A stretch of DNA of 36,775 nucleotides from Ignavibacteria bacterium CG1_02_37_35 (GCA_001871325.1 MNVA01000026.1:1-36775); one strand, 5' to 3'. Positions 1 through 8,372 are shown, counted from the stretch's first letter. Notes: generated from the letters alone by a model not told the origin. Translations and numbers: made by a program.

Positions 1-1
1 T

Positions 2-529
2 GTTGCAATAGTATCGAAAAACAATTCTCTCACAGAGATCAAGTTAAGTGATCTTAAGAAAGCGCTTCTTGGTGAAAAGAAAGACATAACCGTTTATTTG
101 CCACAAAAAAATTCCGGTGTCTATGAATTTCTTAAAAACGAAATATTAGGAGGTAAAGAATTTTCGTCATCGGTTAGAGTAATTGAAAGTGAGTTCAATG
201 TAAAAGAGCAGATTTTAAAAAATAAAAACGCTATAGGTTTAATAGGCTTGAATATTCTAAAAGACACAAGCGGCGTAACTTTATTGAAAATTGGTTATGC
301 CCGCAATCCGCTCGAACCGGAAATTTTTTATCAACCGCATCAAGCTTATATGATTAATAGCTCGTATCCTTTAACAAGAACTATTTATGCCCTCTCTAAC
401 GAAATAGGTTTGGGTTTAGCTTCCGGCTTTGTAACGTATATGACAAGTTATCCAGGTCAGGAAATTGTAAAAAATAGTAATTTAGGACCGGCAGCAATTC
501 CGGTAAAATTAACTTCAGGACAAAAATGA
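2..529 (+). CDS. PstS-like phosphate-type substrate-binding protein, C-terminal part (5' end outside the window)
   Basis: The frame is open from the first bases of the window, so this is the last 175 codons of a longer gene. An internal TTG at 98 is not a convincing start, because the frame upstream of it already reads like the family. The C-terminal half resembles PBP-like/PstS proteins: a 'LKKALLGEKKDI' segment like the 'I(F)xGxIxxW' region, then a run around 'AIGLIGLNIL' matching the 'aiGYvg' motif, and a tail 'TSYPGQEIVKNSNLGP' matching 'FLTSPEGQKIVEKAGLVP'. Such proteins bind phosphate or a similar anion outside the inner membrane. The stop codon overlaps the start of the next gene as ATGA, so the two are probably translationally coupled. 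The ligand cannot be judged without the N-terminal half. Family call fairly secure, substrate unknown. Confidence 0.75.
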   Translation, partial: VAIVSKNNSLTEIKLSDLKKALLGEKKDITVYLPQKNSGVYEFLKNEILGGKEFSSSVRVIESEFNVKEQILKNKNAIGLIGLNILKDTSGVTLLKIGYARNPLEPEIFYQPHQAYMINSSYPLTRTIYALSNEIGLGLASGFVTYMTSYPGQEIVKNSNLGPAAIPVKLTSGQK

Positions 530-1968
530 AAGAACAAATGAAAAAGATATTCGTTCCAATCCTTCTTTTCTTCCTTTTCTTCGGGCAAATGTATGCTCAA
601 GATAAAGTTAAAGAGGCGGATTCTGCTATAAAGAAAAAAGATTTCACCGCAGCTATGCAAATTGCCAAAGAGTTTCTTGATATAGATTCAGCAAATACCG
701 CCCTGCGGATTTTAATCAACATAGAAACCAACAATTTTGTGAGCAAGGGTTTGTATGTGATGATAGGTGATTCTTATGCAAAACTAAAAGTTATTGAGCT
801 TGCATTATTGAATTATGCTAAAGCGGAAGAGTTAGATTCACTCGATAAAGAAATTAAATTTAAAGCCGCCGAACTTCTGTACAAGGATGAACGATATACC
901 GATGCAGTAAATAAATATTTCGCCATTCTTGCAATAGATTCTGCAGACACAAAAGCATTGTATAATACAGCAAATATTTTTTACTTAGCAAAAATGTATC
1001 CAGACGCAGCTCTCTTCTTCGATAAGTATCTTGTTTACGAGCAGCTCAACGGATCATATTGGAAAGCAGCAAAGAGTAATTTAGAATCAAAGAATTATCA
1101 GAAAGCATATGATTATGCATTCCTTGCGGCAGAGAAAGAAAAGAACGCCAAAGAAATAGACAAAATTATTGCCGTATCCGCTGCTTGGCTGGGTAAGTAT
1201 GATGAATCTTTAAGTTATTATGGTAAAGTCGAAGACTCAACTCTTAGCAAAAGCGATATTAAAGACTTAATTAACGCAGGAAGAACTTGCAGATCAATTA
1301 GAAAAGATTCCCTCGCGTTAATTTATTTCAACAAAGTCTTAAGTGTTGACAGCACGTATAAAGATGTTTTTTGGGATGTTGCAACTCTTAATTATACACT
1401 TGGCAACTATGATACCGCAATAGAGTTTTTTGATAAATTTCTTGCTGAAAAACCAGATTTTGAGCCAGCAATAAGATTTAAGGCTTTCGCCTTTTTACAA
1501 AAAAAAGATTACAACAAAACCAGAGAATATCTTTTAGAGGCTATTGCCTTGAACGATACACTTGTTGATTCATACTTCTGGCTCGCACAATCTTACAAAG
1601 CCTTAGATTCTCTTGGGCGATCAGCCGATGTTATGGAAAAAATGATCAAGTTTTGCGAGGGAAATCCTGGGCTTTATGAAAAACAACTTTATGATGCTTA
1701 CGGCTTTTTAGGTCAGACCTCTTTTGAAAAAAAGAATTATGGAGCCTCAATTCCATATTTATTGAAAGCGCTAAGTTTTAAATCCGATAATTTGAATTTC
1801 ACGTTTATGTTGGCAAATGCTTATAATGTTATGAAGGATACAGATAATGCAAAAAGATATTTCTATAAAGTTTTAAATTTGGCATCTGACAGATCAATGG
1901 AATATGAAAACGCATATAAAAATCTGAGAGCCATGGGGGAACTGCCTCCGAAGCCCCCGCGTAAATAG
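526..1968 (+). CDS. Secreted tetratricopeptide repeat protein
   Basis: A 480-residue protein with an N-terminal signal peptide (charged start, then a phenylalanine/leucine-rich core ending near 'FFGQMYAQD' around residue 25). The rest is a chain of TPR-like helical hairpins, with recurring patterns such as 'ALLNYAKAEELDS', 'AVNKYFAILAIDSAD', 'ALIYFNKVLSVDS', 'AIEFFDKFLAEKPD' and 'SIPYLLKALSFKSD'. It ends in a short proline/lysine-rich tail. The start overlaps the stop of the PstS-like gene by four bases (ATGA). I infer a periplasmic scaffold working with that binding protein. No catalytic motif is visible. TPR assignment is secure; the partner is inferred from position only. Confidence 0.85.
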   Translation: MKEQMKKIFVPILLFFLFFGQMYAQDKVKEADSAIKKKDFTAAMQIAKEFLDIDSANTALRILINIETNNFVSKGLYVMIGDSYAKLKVIELALLNYAKAEELDSLDKEIKFKAAELLYKDERYTDAVNKYFAILAIDSADTKALYNTANIFYLAKMYPDAALFFDKYLVYEQLNGSYWKAAKSNLESKNYQKAYDYAFLAAEKEKNAKEIDKIIAVSAAWLGKYDESLSYYGKVEDSTLSKSDIKDLINAGRTCRSIRKDSLALIYFNKVLSVDSTYKDVFWDVATLNYTLGNYDTAIEFFDKFLAEKPDFEPAIRFKAFAFLQKKDYNKTREYLLEAIALNDTLVDSYFWLAQSYKALDSLGRSADVMEKMIKFCEGNPGLYEKQLYDAYGFLGQTSFEKKNYGASIPYLLKALSFKSDNLNFTFMLANAYNVMKDTDNAKRYFYKVLNLASDRSMEYENAYKNLRAMGELPPKPPRK

Positions 1969-2048
1969 TATTAAAAGAAACGTTGTTTTAGGGTTGTAGT
2001 TTTAAAATTAAATTAATAAATTATTGCACAAAAAAAATAGGACAAAAG

Positions 2049-3068
2049 ATGAATTATAATAAAGCATTAAAATGGTTACCGGTTCTTTTGTTGGTTTTGT
2101 TTGTTTCCTGCGGGAAAAAAGAACCGCAGATAATTAATTTTGAATTTCAAAAGTATGAAAACCCGACACCCCGTTATCGTATTGAATATCCAAAAGGCTG
2201 GACTATAACCACCTATCCAGGAAAAATCAGGCTGCTTTCTTCTCAAGACGCGTATGATAAATTTGCCGTCCCAACGTCAAAAGGAGCTATTGGCGCTTTG
2301 ATTTTAATTACAGTAACAAAAGATACTCTCGGCGGTGATTTACAGAAACTTTACGACGAGGTTCTAGCGGTTGATAAAGATAAAGAAACTATCGAAAAAT
2401 ATGAAGAAGTAACAGATACAAAGGTTGGCGATAAACCAGCTAAGAGGGTTTATTACCGGTTGAAATATGACAAAGAGACCATTAAAAAAGTAGAAAAATA
2501 TTTAGTTGTAACAGATACTCTTGATTATGTTATTGAGTTAATAAGTTTTAACGAAATGTTCGAAAGCTATAAGCCTGCCATTCAAAAATTAATCTCAACA
2601 TTCGAATTCCCAAAAAAATTAGAAAAAGGTCAAGAAGATCCGGCGAACAAGCCTTCAGAAACCTTTTCAACGTATAACAATCCGAATTATAGTCTCGACT
2701 ATCCGGATAACTTTAATATTAAAACTACTAAAAAGGGGGAGACGGGTTCAACAGCTACTTTTAGCGGTTATCGCTTAGACTGTACTTTTGTTGTTGATGT
2801 TTTTCCATCACAAAATTTAAGTGTGGAAAAAGTATTTGAGCAGAACAAAGGAAATTACAAAGGAGCAGGCGGGCAAAAAGAAACTTCAATAAATGGTTTG
2901 AAGGTTATCTACCTTAATTATGTAGGAGCTCCAAATATTGGAAGTCGCGCTTATTTTATTGTAAAAGGTGATAAAGTTTATAGAATGACTTTAAATTGGT
3001 TTAAACCACAAGAAGCAGACTATATCTCTCCATTTGAAAAGATGGCGTCATCCTTTAAAGCGAAATAA
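2049..3068 (+). CDS. Lipoprotein with two PsbP/DUF1795-like domains
   Basis: A 339-residue lipoprotein. A hydrophobic signal (residues about 7-20) ends in the lipobox 'LFVSC' with Cys21 as the lipidation site, followed by 'GKKEPQ'. Two halves begin with the same motif: 'YRIEYPKGW' near residue 43 and 'YSLDYPDNF' near residue 215. This is the hallmark of PsbP/Mog1-like domains, where a Tyr-x-hydrophobic-x-Tyr-Pro-x-x-(W/F) strand opens the fold. Each half continues with alternating beta strands and ends in a hydrophobic helix ('AIQKLISTFEF' and 'PFEKMASSFKA'), so it looks like an internal duplication. It lies 80 bases after the TPR gene on the same strand and is followed by a terminator. Function unknown; probably membrane-anchored in the periplasm. 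Confidence 0.7.
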   Translation: MNYNKALKWLPVLLLVLFVSCGKKEPQIINFEFQKYENPTPRYRIEYPKGWTITTYPGKIRLLSSQDAYDKFAVPTSKGAIGALILITVTKDTLGGDLQKLYDEVLAVDKDKETIEKYEEVTDTKVGDKPAKRVYYRLKYDKETIKKVEKYLVVTDTLDYVIELISFNEMFESYKPAIQKLISTFEFPKKLEKGQEDPANKPSETFSTYNNPNYSLDYPDNFNIKTTKKGETGSTATFSGYRLDCTFVVDVFPSQNLSVEKVFEQNKGNYKGAGGQKETSINGLKVIYLNYVGAPNIGSRAYFIVKGDKVYRMTLNWFKPQEADYISPFEKMASSFKAK

Positions 3069-3080
3069 AATTTCTTTGCT

Positions 3081-3145
3081 AAGGCTGACAATAGTTTATC
3101 TTACATTAAGGTAAGAGATTTAAAACGTCAGCCTTTTCCTTTTTA
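3081..3145 (+). terminator. Stem-loop terminator after the lipoprotein gene
   Basis: Perfect 9-base arms AAGGCTGAC (3081-3089) and GTCAGCCTT (3127-3135) enclose a second small hairpin, TCTTAC/GTAAGA. The right arm is followed by the T-rich run TTCCTTTTT. It lies 12 bases after the lipoprotein stop, between two convergent genes. Confidence 0.75.
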
Positions 3146-3180
3146 AAGATTCAACAATTAATTTGCAATCGCTTTTAAAT

Positions 3181-3537
3181 TTACCGGGAAGTAAGACAGC
3201 TCTGCAAAGCTTCTGCAGTAATGCGGTGATGGCTCTCCGACCACTTAACAGTTTTCTCTTTTGTCAACCAAATTGCCTGCGGTGATTCGTGTTTTAAAGA
3301 AAAATCTTTAGCGATTTGATTACTTATTTCTCTGGCAGACACGACATCTACAATTCCGCACCGCAACTTTGTTTCTTGGTCAACCCCCTTAAACCAAAGC
3401 TCAAAAATTTTTTGCACAACAAAACTTATTGTACATCGCGAGCTTATTTTTAATAAGAGAATGTCTGAATGGTTTGCCTGGTTATTTAAAAATGTATTGT
3501 ATTCATCCAGTGTTTTTAATTTCTGAAGTTCTTTCAT
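3181..3537 (-). CDS. ytxJ: YtxJ-type monothiol bacilliredoxin (DUF2847)
   Basis: A 118-residue thioredoxin-fold protein matching the bacillithiol system protein YtxJ. The active-site region reads 'SSRCTIS' with a single Cys35, where the family has 'STRCPIS'. Further on 'ISNQIAKDFSLKHESPQAI' contains the conserved 'HeSPQ' stretch, and 'VKWSESHHRIT' matches the family's 'v.w..SH..It'. YtxJ proteins are thought to remove bacillithiol from S-thiolated proteins, so the cell probably makes bacillithiol (inference). No signal peptide, so cytosolic. The start lies 11 bases after the stop of the CDF transporter gene, so the two are probably co-transcribed. Confidence 0.85.
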   Translation of the reverse strand: MKELQKLKTLDEYNTFLNNQANHSDILLLKISSRCTISFVVQKIFELWFKGVDQETKLRCGIVDVVSAREISNQIAKDFSLKHESPQAIWLTKEKTVKWSESHHRITAEALQSCLTSR

Positions 3538-3548
3538 GGAAATCCTTT

Positions 3549-4409
3549 TTAGTTGTGGTCGGATGGCTCCATATGTATGTGCACTATTGAGTTTTTTACC
3601 TTGGCTTTAATTTCTTCTTCAATGTCGCTAGCAATTTTATGCGCATCCTGTAACGGGGTTGCCCCAAGGAGATGAATGTTCAATTCAATAAAAATATCGG
3701 GACCTGAGTTCCTTATTTTTATATCGTGAACATCGTGAACGATTTTCATATCATCAATTATTTTTTTAACTTTCTCATTAATTCCTTGCGGTGCGGCATC
3801 AAGTAAAACATTGATCGCCCTTTTCCCGAGGCGGTAGCTTACAACAACAACCACAAAAGCAACAACAATAGACGAAATAGAATCCGCCGCCCGAAAATTT
3901 ATTGAATAAGCGATTAATCCAACAAGCACAACCCCGGAACTAAGAATATCGGATGAAAAGTGAAGTGCATCAGCTTCAAGCGCCTGACTATTGAACTTTT
4001 TTGCCGCTTTTGATAACGCGCGGGATCTTGTAATATCTATTCCGATAGAAGTGATGATTACAAAGAAGCTCCAAAAGTTTATCTCAATATCTAACTGCCC
4101 TGTACTCAAGCGATGTGAAGCTTCATAAATAATCCAACCACAAGTAATCAACAATAAAACCGTTTCGATTAATGCAGAAAGATTTTCTATTTTTCCATGA
4201 CCGTAATGATGGTTATAATCAGCGGGTTTATCAGAGATGCGTACGGCTATCAAGGTCATTCCCGCAGCGAGTAAATCGAAAAAGGAATGTACTCCTTCCG
4301 AGATAATTCCAAGTGAGCCGGTTGAGAAACCGACAATCAACTTAAACGATGTTAAAAAGATTGCTGCCAGGAAAGAACTTAATGCAACGTTAGATTTTTC
4401 ACTCGCCAT
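3549..4409 (-). CDS. Cation diffusion facilitator (CDF) family transporter
   Basis: A 286-residue membrane protein of the CDF/FieF-CzcD type: six hydrophobic segments and a cytosolic C-terminal domain of about 80 residues. Transport-site residues are visible as two HxxxD motifs: H41/D45 ('HSFFD', TM2) and H150/D154 ('HFSSD', TM5). The conserved 'HYGHGKIENLSALIET' follows TM2. HxxxD pairs are usual in zinc-preferring members, while FieF has DxxxD in TM2, so Zn2+ (or Co2+/Ni2+) efflux is more likely than iron (inference). The C-terminal domain has the usual 'VHDVHDIKIRNSGPDIFIELNIHL' type region (shown here only to name it) and a histidine-containing end. It precedes ytxJ in a probable two-gene operon. 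Confidence 0.9.
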   Translation of the reverse strand: MASEKSNVALSSFLAAIFLTSFKLIVGFSTGSLGIISEGVHSFFDLLAAGMTLIAVRISDKPADYNHHYGHGKIENLSALIETVLLLITCGWIIYEASHRLSTGQLDIEINFWSFFVIITSIGIDITRSRALSKAAKKFNSQALEADALHFSSDILSSGVVLVGLIAYSINFRAADSISSIVVAFVVVVVSYRLGKRAINVLLDAAPQGINEKVKKIIDDMKIVHDVHDIKIRNSGPDIFIELNIHLLGATPLQDAHKIASDIEEEIKAKVKNSIVHIHMEPSDHN

Positions 4410-4574
4410 AAACTGTTTGTTTTTATTGGATGAAAGAACCGGGTTTTCCAGTTATTTACTAAAAATTCATTACAAATATCACACAATAAAAAGAAAAAGA
4501 AAAACTGTTGGCGTTGCTTCGCACAACGGTAAACAGAATTTCGGCGGGTTACGGAATACAGGATGAGAAATAAA

Positions 4575-4606
4575 AAACCTCCGAGGTTTTTAAACCTCGG
4601 AGGTTT
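4575..4606 (-). terminator. Perfect inverted repeat, probable rseP terminator
   Basis: Two 15-base arms (AAACCTCCGAGGTTT at 4575-4589 and AAACCTCGGAGGTTT at 4592-4606) are exact reverse complements with a 2-base spacer. Each arm is also nearly self-complementary. Read on the minus strand, the stem is followed by TTTTTTA, and it lies 13 bases after the rseP stop. The same sequence could be a REP-like repeat reused as terminator. Confidence 0.75.
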
Positions 4607-4619
4607 GGATCGAAAAAAC

Positions 4620-5978
4620 TTACATATTCAAAAGATCGTTATAAATAATAAACGCGGTAAGCAAGAAGAAGAGAACCAATCCGGTATTTTGGATTGCGAT
4701 CTTCACTTTAATCGGTAGTTCACGTTTTATAAATCCTTCAATCAGAATTACGATCAAATGTCCGCCGTCTAAAACTGGAAGAGGAAGGATATTTATAATT
4801 GCAAGGTTCAAACTTAGCAGGGCAAGGAACATTAAAAAGCTTAATAAACCGGAGTCGGCAGAACGGGCGGCAAATTGGGCAATGCGTATTGGACCGCCGA
4901 ACGCTTTACCAGCCTCTATCTTTCCGGTGATAACATTTTTGAGCATAACAAAAGTAAGCTCGGTCATTCTGTAAATATCTTTTATGCTTAACGCAACCGA
5001 TTCAAACACTCCGAAAGTAAGCCGTTCCGTTGGTCCAAGATAAATATATCCACCAAGTAATATTCCGATTTTCCCCTCTTTATTAGGCGCAACGCTAAGT
5101 GCAACGGTATCTTTATTTCGCAACACCGCTAACGAGAGCGTTTTCCCTTTGGAAGATGAAATCGTTTCTATTGTCTGCTCGACTGAAACAAGTTCCGCAC
5201 TATCAATCTTTAAGAGAATATCGTTAATTTTTAATCCTGCGGAATCAGCCTTAGAATTTTTTAATACATCGCCGACAACCGGTTTTAGATTTTCTGTTGT
5301 TAAGAACATTCCCTTTGATTCATCGGCAGGGATTTTTTTCCGTGGGATTGAAAGCCAGGTATTAGTATTGTTTCTTTCAACTTTTACCCTCAGGTCTTTT
5401 CCCATTGTGTTGATGAAAACTTCGGTGCGGATTTCTTCCCAATATTTAACCGGCGTTCCGTTAACCGAAAGAATTTTATCGTGCGATTGAAAACCAGCCA
5501 ATTCAGCTTTGCTGCCTTGATGCACAACGCCGAGCGTGGTCGTTTTTGTATACTGTTTTCCGTAAAAGTAATTCGATCCCCAGAAAATTGCAACAGCGAG
5601 AAACAGGTTCATCGCCACACCGGCGGTGATTACGAAGACTTTTTTGCCCGTGCTTTTAGAACGGAATTCCCATGGCTTCGGCTCGCTTTCAGCAAAACTT
5701 GTATCCATACTTTCGTCAACCATACCTGCAATTTTTACATAGCCGCCAAGCGGAAGAAGGCAAAGACGGTAATCAGTATTCCCTTCGCAGTCAAAATCTT
5801 TTGGTAATGGTCCGTATGAAAATCCGGATTTTTTATTATAGCCGAATAATCGGTAACCAAACCCAATTGCAAAAGCGTCAACACGCATTCCGCTTAATTT
5901 TGCCGCGGCAAAATGACCGAACTCGTGGATAAAAACCAATATCGCTATCGTTATCACAAAATAAAGTAATTCACTCAT
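4620..5978 (-). CDS. rseP: Site-2 intramembrane metalloprotease RseP
   Basis: A 452-residue member of the RseP/MmpA family, a membrane zinc protease that cuts transmembrane segments of anti-sigma factors or signal-peptide remnants. The first membrane helix carries the HExxH zinc site as 'HEFGH' (H18, E19, H22). The third ligand sits in 'NILPLPVLDGGH' with D404 near the C-terminal helices. Two PDZ domains lie between, at about residues 148-205 ('LGVVHQGSKAELAGF') and 230-300 ('VVGDVLKNSKADSAGL'). Length fits the two-PDZ type. It starts 17 bases after the dxr stop, a common pairing in bacteria, and ends at a strong hairpin. All key residues are present. No RseA-like anti-sigma factor is seen in the window. 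Confidence 0.95.
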   Translation of the reverse strand: MSELLYFVITIAILVFIHEFGHFAAAKLSGMRVDAFAIGFGYRLFGYNKKSGFSYGPLPKDFDCEGNTDYRLCLLPLGGYVKIAGMVDESMDTSFAESEPKPWEFRSKSTGKKVFVITAGVAMNLFLAVAIFWGSNYFYGKQYTKTTTLGVVHQGSKAELAGFQSHDKILSVNGTPVKYWEEIRTEVFINTMGKDLRVKVERNNTNTWLSIPRKKIPADESKGMFLTTENLKPVVGDVLKNSKADSAGLKINDILLKIDSAELVSVEQTIETISSSKGKTLSLAVLRNKDTVALSVAPNKEGKIGILLGGYIYLGPTERLTFGVFESVALSIKDIYRMTELTFVMLKNVITGKIEAGKAFGGPIRIAQFAARSADSGLLSFLMFLALLSLNLAIINILPLPVLDGGHLIVILIEGFIKRELPIKVKIAIQNTGLVLFFLLTAFIIYNDLLNM

Positions 5979-5995
5979 ACACTCATAAACTCCTT

Positions 5996-7138
5996 TTAGA
6001 CCAATTGTTCAGCAAAAATTCTTGTTTCTTTATCACACATAATTATCGTATCCAGATCCGGTTTTAAATGATTTTCAAACCGCTCTAACGACTTTGAAAT
6101 AATCTCGGGTATTTCCGAAAATTTTATTTCCCCTTTTAAAAATTTATCAACCGCAACTTCATTTGAAGCATTCAAAATACACGGACAAGTTCCCCCGGCG
6201 CCCAAAACATCAAAAGCCAATTTCAGACATGCAAATTTATCAAAATCCGGCTCAAAAAACGTTAAAGTCTGTATTAACGGTAAATGCGTTGATACAAATT
6301 GTGATGCAAATCTTTCCGGATACGTTAGCGCATATTGTATCGGCAGCTTCATATCCGGTGTGCTCATTTGCGCCTTGATAGAGCCGTCAATAAACTTGAC
6401 CATTGAATGAACGATTGACTGAGGATGAACGACAATCTCAATTTTTTCACACGGAAGATTAAACAGCCAACGCGCTTCAATTACTTCTAAGCCTTTATTC
6501 ATCATGGAGGCAGAGTCAATGGTTATCTTGTTTCCCATTTTCCAATTCGGATGATTGAGCGCTTCTTTAACCGTTACACCGGCTAATTCGCTTTTTAGTT
6601 TATTTATAAACGGTCCGCCGGATGCGGTTAAAATTAGCTTGTCAACTTCGGAAATTTTTTCGCCGACGAGACATTGGAAAATAGCGCTGTGTTCAGAATC
6701 CACGGGGAGAAGTTCTGCGCTATATTTTTTTGCAAGTCCCGTAACCAACTCGCCTGCGACAACAAGCGTTTCTTTGTTAGCAAGCGCAATTCGTTTTCCT
6801 CTTTTGACGGCTTCAAGCGTTGGCGCAAGTCCGCAAAAGCCAACCATCGCGCCGACAAAAATATCGTAATCATATTCTGAAGCGATTAAAAGCAATCCCT
6901 CTTCACCGGATAAAACTTCGCACTTGTTTCCGACTCTTCTTTTTAATTCTGCGGCAAGTTTTATATCTTTTACCGCGACAACTTTCGGATGAAATTCATC
7001 AATCTGTTTTTCAAGAAGATCAATGCGCGTGTTTACCGTTAGAGCTTCAACTGAAAAATGATCAGGAAATTTTCTAATCACCTCAACGGTGTTAATACCG
7101 ATTGAACCTGTTGAGCCGAGGATAGCAACTTTTTTCAT
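5996..7138 (-). CDS. dxr: 1-deoxy-D-xylulose 5-phosphate reductoisomerase
   Basis: A 380-residue cytosolic enzyme that converts 1-deoxy-D-xylulose 5-phosphate to 2-C-methyl-D-erythritol 4-phosphate with NADPH, the committed step of the MEP isoprenoid pathway. The N-terminus has the NADPH loop 'GSTGSIG' (residues 8-14), then 'ANKETLVVAGE'. The metal ligands are present: D147 and E149 in 'VDSEHSAIFQ' and E218 in 'MNKGLEVIEA'. The substrate-binding histidines appear in 'HPNWKMG' (H196) and 'HPQSIVHS' (H238). Length is normal for the family. It is the upstream partner of rseP and lies 47 bases after the CopD-like gene, so a three-gene transcript is possible. Confidence 0.96.
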   Translation of the reverse strand: MKKVAILGSTGSIGINTVEVIRKFPDHFSVEALTVNTRIDLLEKQIDEFHPKVVAVKDIKLAAELKRRVGNKCEVLSGEEGLLLIASEYDYDIFVGAMVGFCGLAPTLEAVKRGKRIALANKETLVVAGELVTGLAKKYSAELLPVDSEHSAIFQCLVGEKISEVDKLILTASGGPFINKLKSELAGVTVKEALNHPNWKMGNKITIDSASMMNKGLEVIEARWLFNLPCEKIEIVVHPQSIVHSMVKFIDGSIKAQMSTPDMKLPIQYALTYPERFASQFVSTHLPLIQTLTFFEPDFDKFACLKLAFDVLGAGGTCPCILNASNEVAVDKFLKGEIKFSEIPEIISKSLERFENHLKPDLDTIIMCDKETRIFAEQLV

Positions 7139-7185
7139 CTTATGCTATTCTTAAAGAAACAAAACAAATAAAAGAAAAATTCATT

Positions 7186-7680
7186 TTACAGTAAGTTCCG
7201 TGTTAAAGCCAGCAGTAGATTAATAACAATCAAAATATTTATCGTTGTGAAAACTTTTTCAAGTTTGGAAATATTTTTATACGTCTCGCCGGTTAGCGCT
7301 GAATTTGACGCCACACTTTTTTCAATTTCAATACGGACTTTCTTCCCCGAAGGAATGACAAAAACAGCAGTTAAAATGATAACGAAAACTATAAGGAACT
7401 GCTTTGTGTAGAGCCAATGATTTGTGCCGGAAGCAAATTGAAAAAATCCGTAATCCTCTCTAATTATTGATATGAAAATTCCCGAAACAAGAACACCGGT
7501 TAAGCCAACCATTCCGCCAAGGTTAGTAAGTTTAAGCCAGAATGATAAAAGCGTTTTTTCACTTTCGGTTCCCTTTTTCTCGCGGATAATTTTTCTCAAA
7601 AGTAAATCAGCCGGAATTATGCCAAGCCAAATGATGATCGAAATAATATGAATCGCTCTTAATAAAACAGTTTCTACCAT
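7186..7680 (-). CDS. CopD/DUF2269-like integral membrane protein
   Basis: A 164-residue protein with four hydrophobic segments (about residues 5-25, 48-72, 92-112, 142-162). Helix 1 contains 'RAIHIISIIIWLGIIP', the His-x6-Trp-x-Gly pattern seen in CopD-like and DUF2269 membrane proteins, some of which bind haem or copper. A lysine/glutamate-rich cytosolic loop separates helices 3 and 4. The exact family is uncertain and no transported substrate can be named. It lies just upstream of dxr on the same strand and may share its transcript. Confidence 0.6.
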   Translation of the reverse strand: MVETVLLRAIHIISIIIWLGIIPADLLLRKIIREKKGTESEKTLLSFWLKLTNLGGMVGLTGVLVSGIFISIIREDYGFFQFASGTNHWLYTKQFLIVFVIILTAVFVIPSGKKVRIEIEKSVASNSALTGETYKNISKLEKVFTTINILIVINLLLALTRNLL

Positions 7681-7986
7681 AAAATAATCCTTTTTATATG
7701 AAAATATAAGAAATTTAAGGACGTGATTATAGAGGATAATTTACCGCTAAATCAAAGTAGTGGGAGAGAATAAAGGTTTGAGAGAATAGATGAATGAGGG
7801 CATAAATGAATGATGAAAGGAATTTTTTCAATTGAACTTCTTTAACATTTGACCATTCAGACTTCGAGCTGCCCAACCGTCAACCATCCGCCTCTGGTGG
7901 TTTAGAAAGAGAAGAACAACGCCGCACATTAGTAATAATAGAGTTTTCAAATCGTAAATTGATAAAATCGGTTTTAAGAGAATGTT

Positions 7987-8034
7987 TCTTCTGTCTTTAC
8001 TCCACAGATGAATCTGTGGGCTGCTGGCAGAAGA
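7987..8034. repeat. Nested inverted repeat (REP-like hairpin)
   Basis: Outer arms TCTTCTG (7987-7993) and CAGAAGA (8028-8034) pair perfectly, and inner arms CCACAGA (8002-8008) and TCTGTGG (8013-8019) pair perfectly around a 4-base loop. No T-run follows on either side, so it is not an ordinary terminator. The shape resembles REP elements mobilised by RAYT transposases, but no transposase gene is in the window. Confidence 0.5.
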
Positions 8035-8108
8035 CACCAAAACAACTTGTGGCGCTCTAACGACAACAATGGTTTTATAAAGAGGTGTTATTCGTTTTCT
8101 CCTTTTTA

Positions 8109-8136
8109 CCCGCCTCTCTGCCTGCAACGCGGCGGG
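8109..8136. repeat. Short GC-rich inverted repeat
   Basis: CCCGCC (8109-8114) and GGCGGG (8131-8136) pair around a 16-base loop. It stands out in an AT-rich spacer and lies close to the other hairpin at 7987-8034. It may belong to the same decayed element. Confidence 0.35.
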
Positions 8137-8315
8137 CAAACAGCTTTTTCCCCAAGCAACTGCATGGAAAAATGTAGGCACTGTATTGATTACTTATCTC
8201 CTTTAGAAATAATATGTTTTTGGCATCAAGTTGGCGATAATTTCCAGCGAGCAAACCGGGTTGAGTATTAGTCAAAAAAAATCAGATTAGATACGCGGAA
8301 ACGGAGATATAACAA

Positions 8316-8372
8316 GTAATATTTTGTTACATGTGTAACGTATTGTTACACCCACAAGTAACGTTTTGTTAC
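8316..8372 (+). promoter_or_regulatory. Three GTAAC-N5-GTTAC dyads, candidate activator binding sites
   Basis: Three 15-base imperfect palindromes lie at 8316-8330 (GTAATATTTTGTTAC), 8335-8349 (GTAACGTATTGTTAC) and 8358-8372 (GTAACGTTTTGTTAC), spaced 19 and 23 bases start to start. The middle copy extends to a 17-base TGTAAC-N5-GTTACA dyad. This is the geometry of sites bound by dimeric regulators, including NtrC-type activators. They end about 77 bases before the start point predicted from the sigma-54-like element at 8423-8438. Confidence 0.6.

Larger units (their letters stand above)
7681..8315. other. Non-coding spacer with hairpins, possible decayed repeat element
   Basis: I find no convincing gene here. 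Open frames on both strands (for example 7828-8181 minus and 8008-8271 plus) overlap each other, have no family resemblance and lack ribosome binding sites. The centre carries compact inverted repeats, listed separately (7987-8034, 8109-8136). The stretch around 8100-8145 looks richer in G+C than the flanks. This fits remnants of an extragenic repeat or a dead insertion rather than a functional gene (inference). Confidence 0.5.

Noticed and set aside
7828-8181. Minus-strand open frame of 117 codons in the spacer
   Set aside because: It is rich in Arg, Lys and Ser, has no ribosome binding site or recognisable domain, overlaps other equally open frames, and covers the hairpins at 7987-8136.
8008-8271. 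Plus-strand open frame of 87 codons
   Set aside because: It starts inside the nested hairpin and lies opposite two other open frames. No family resemblance.
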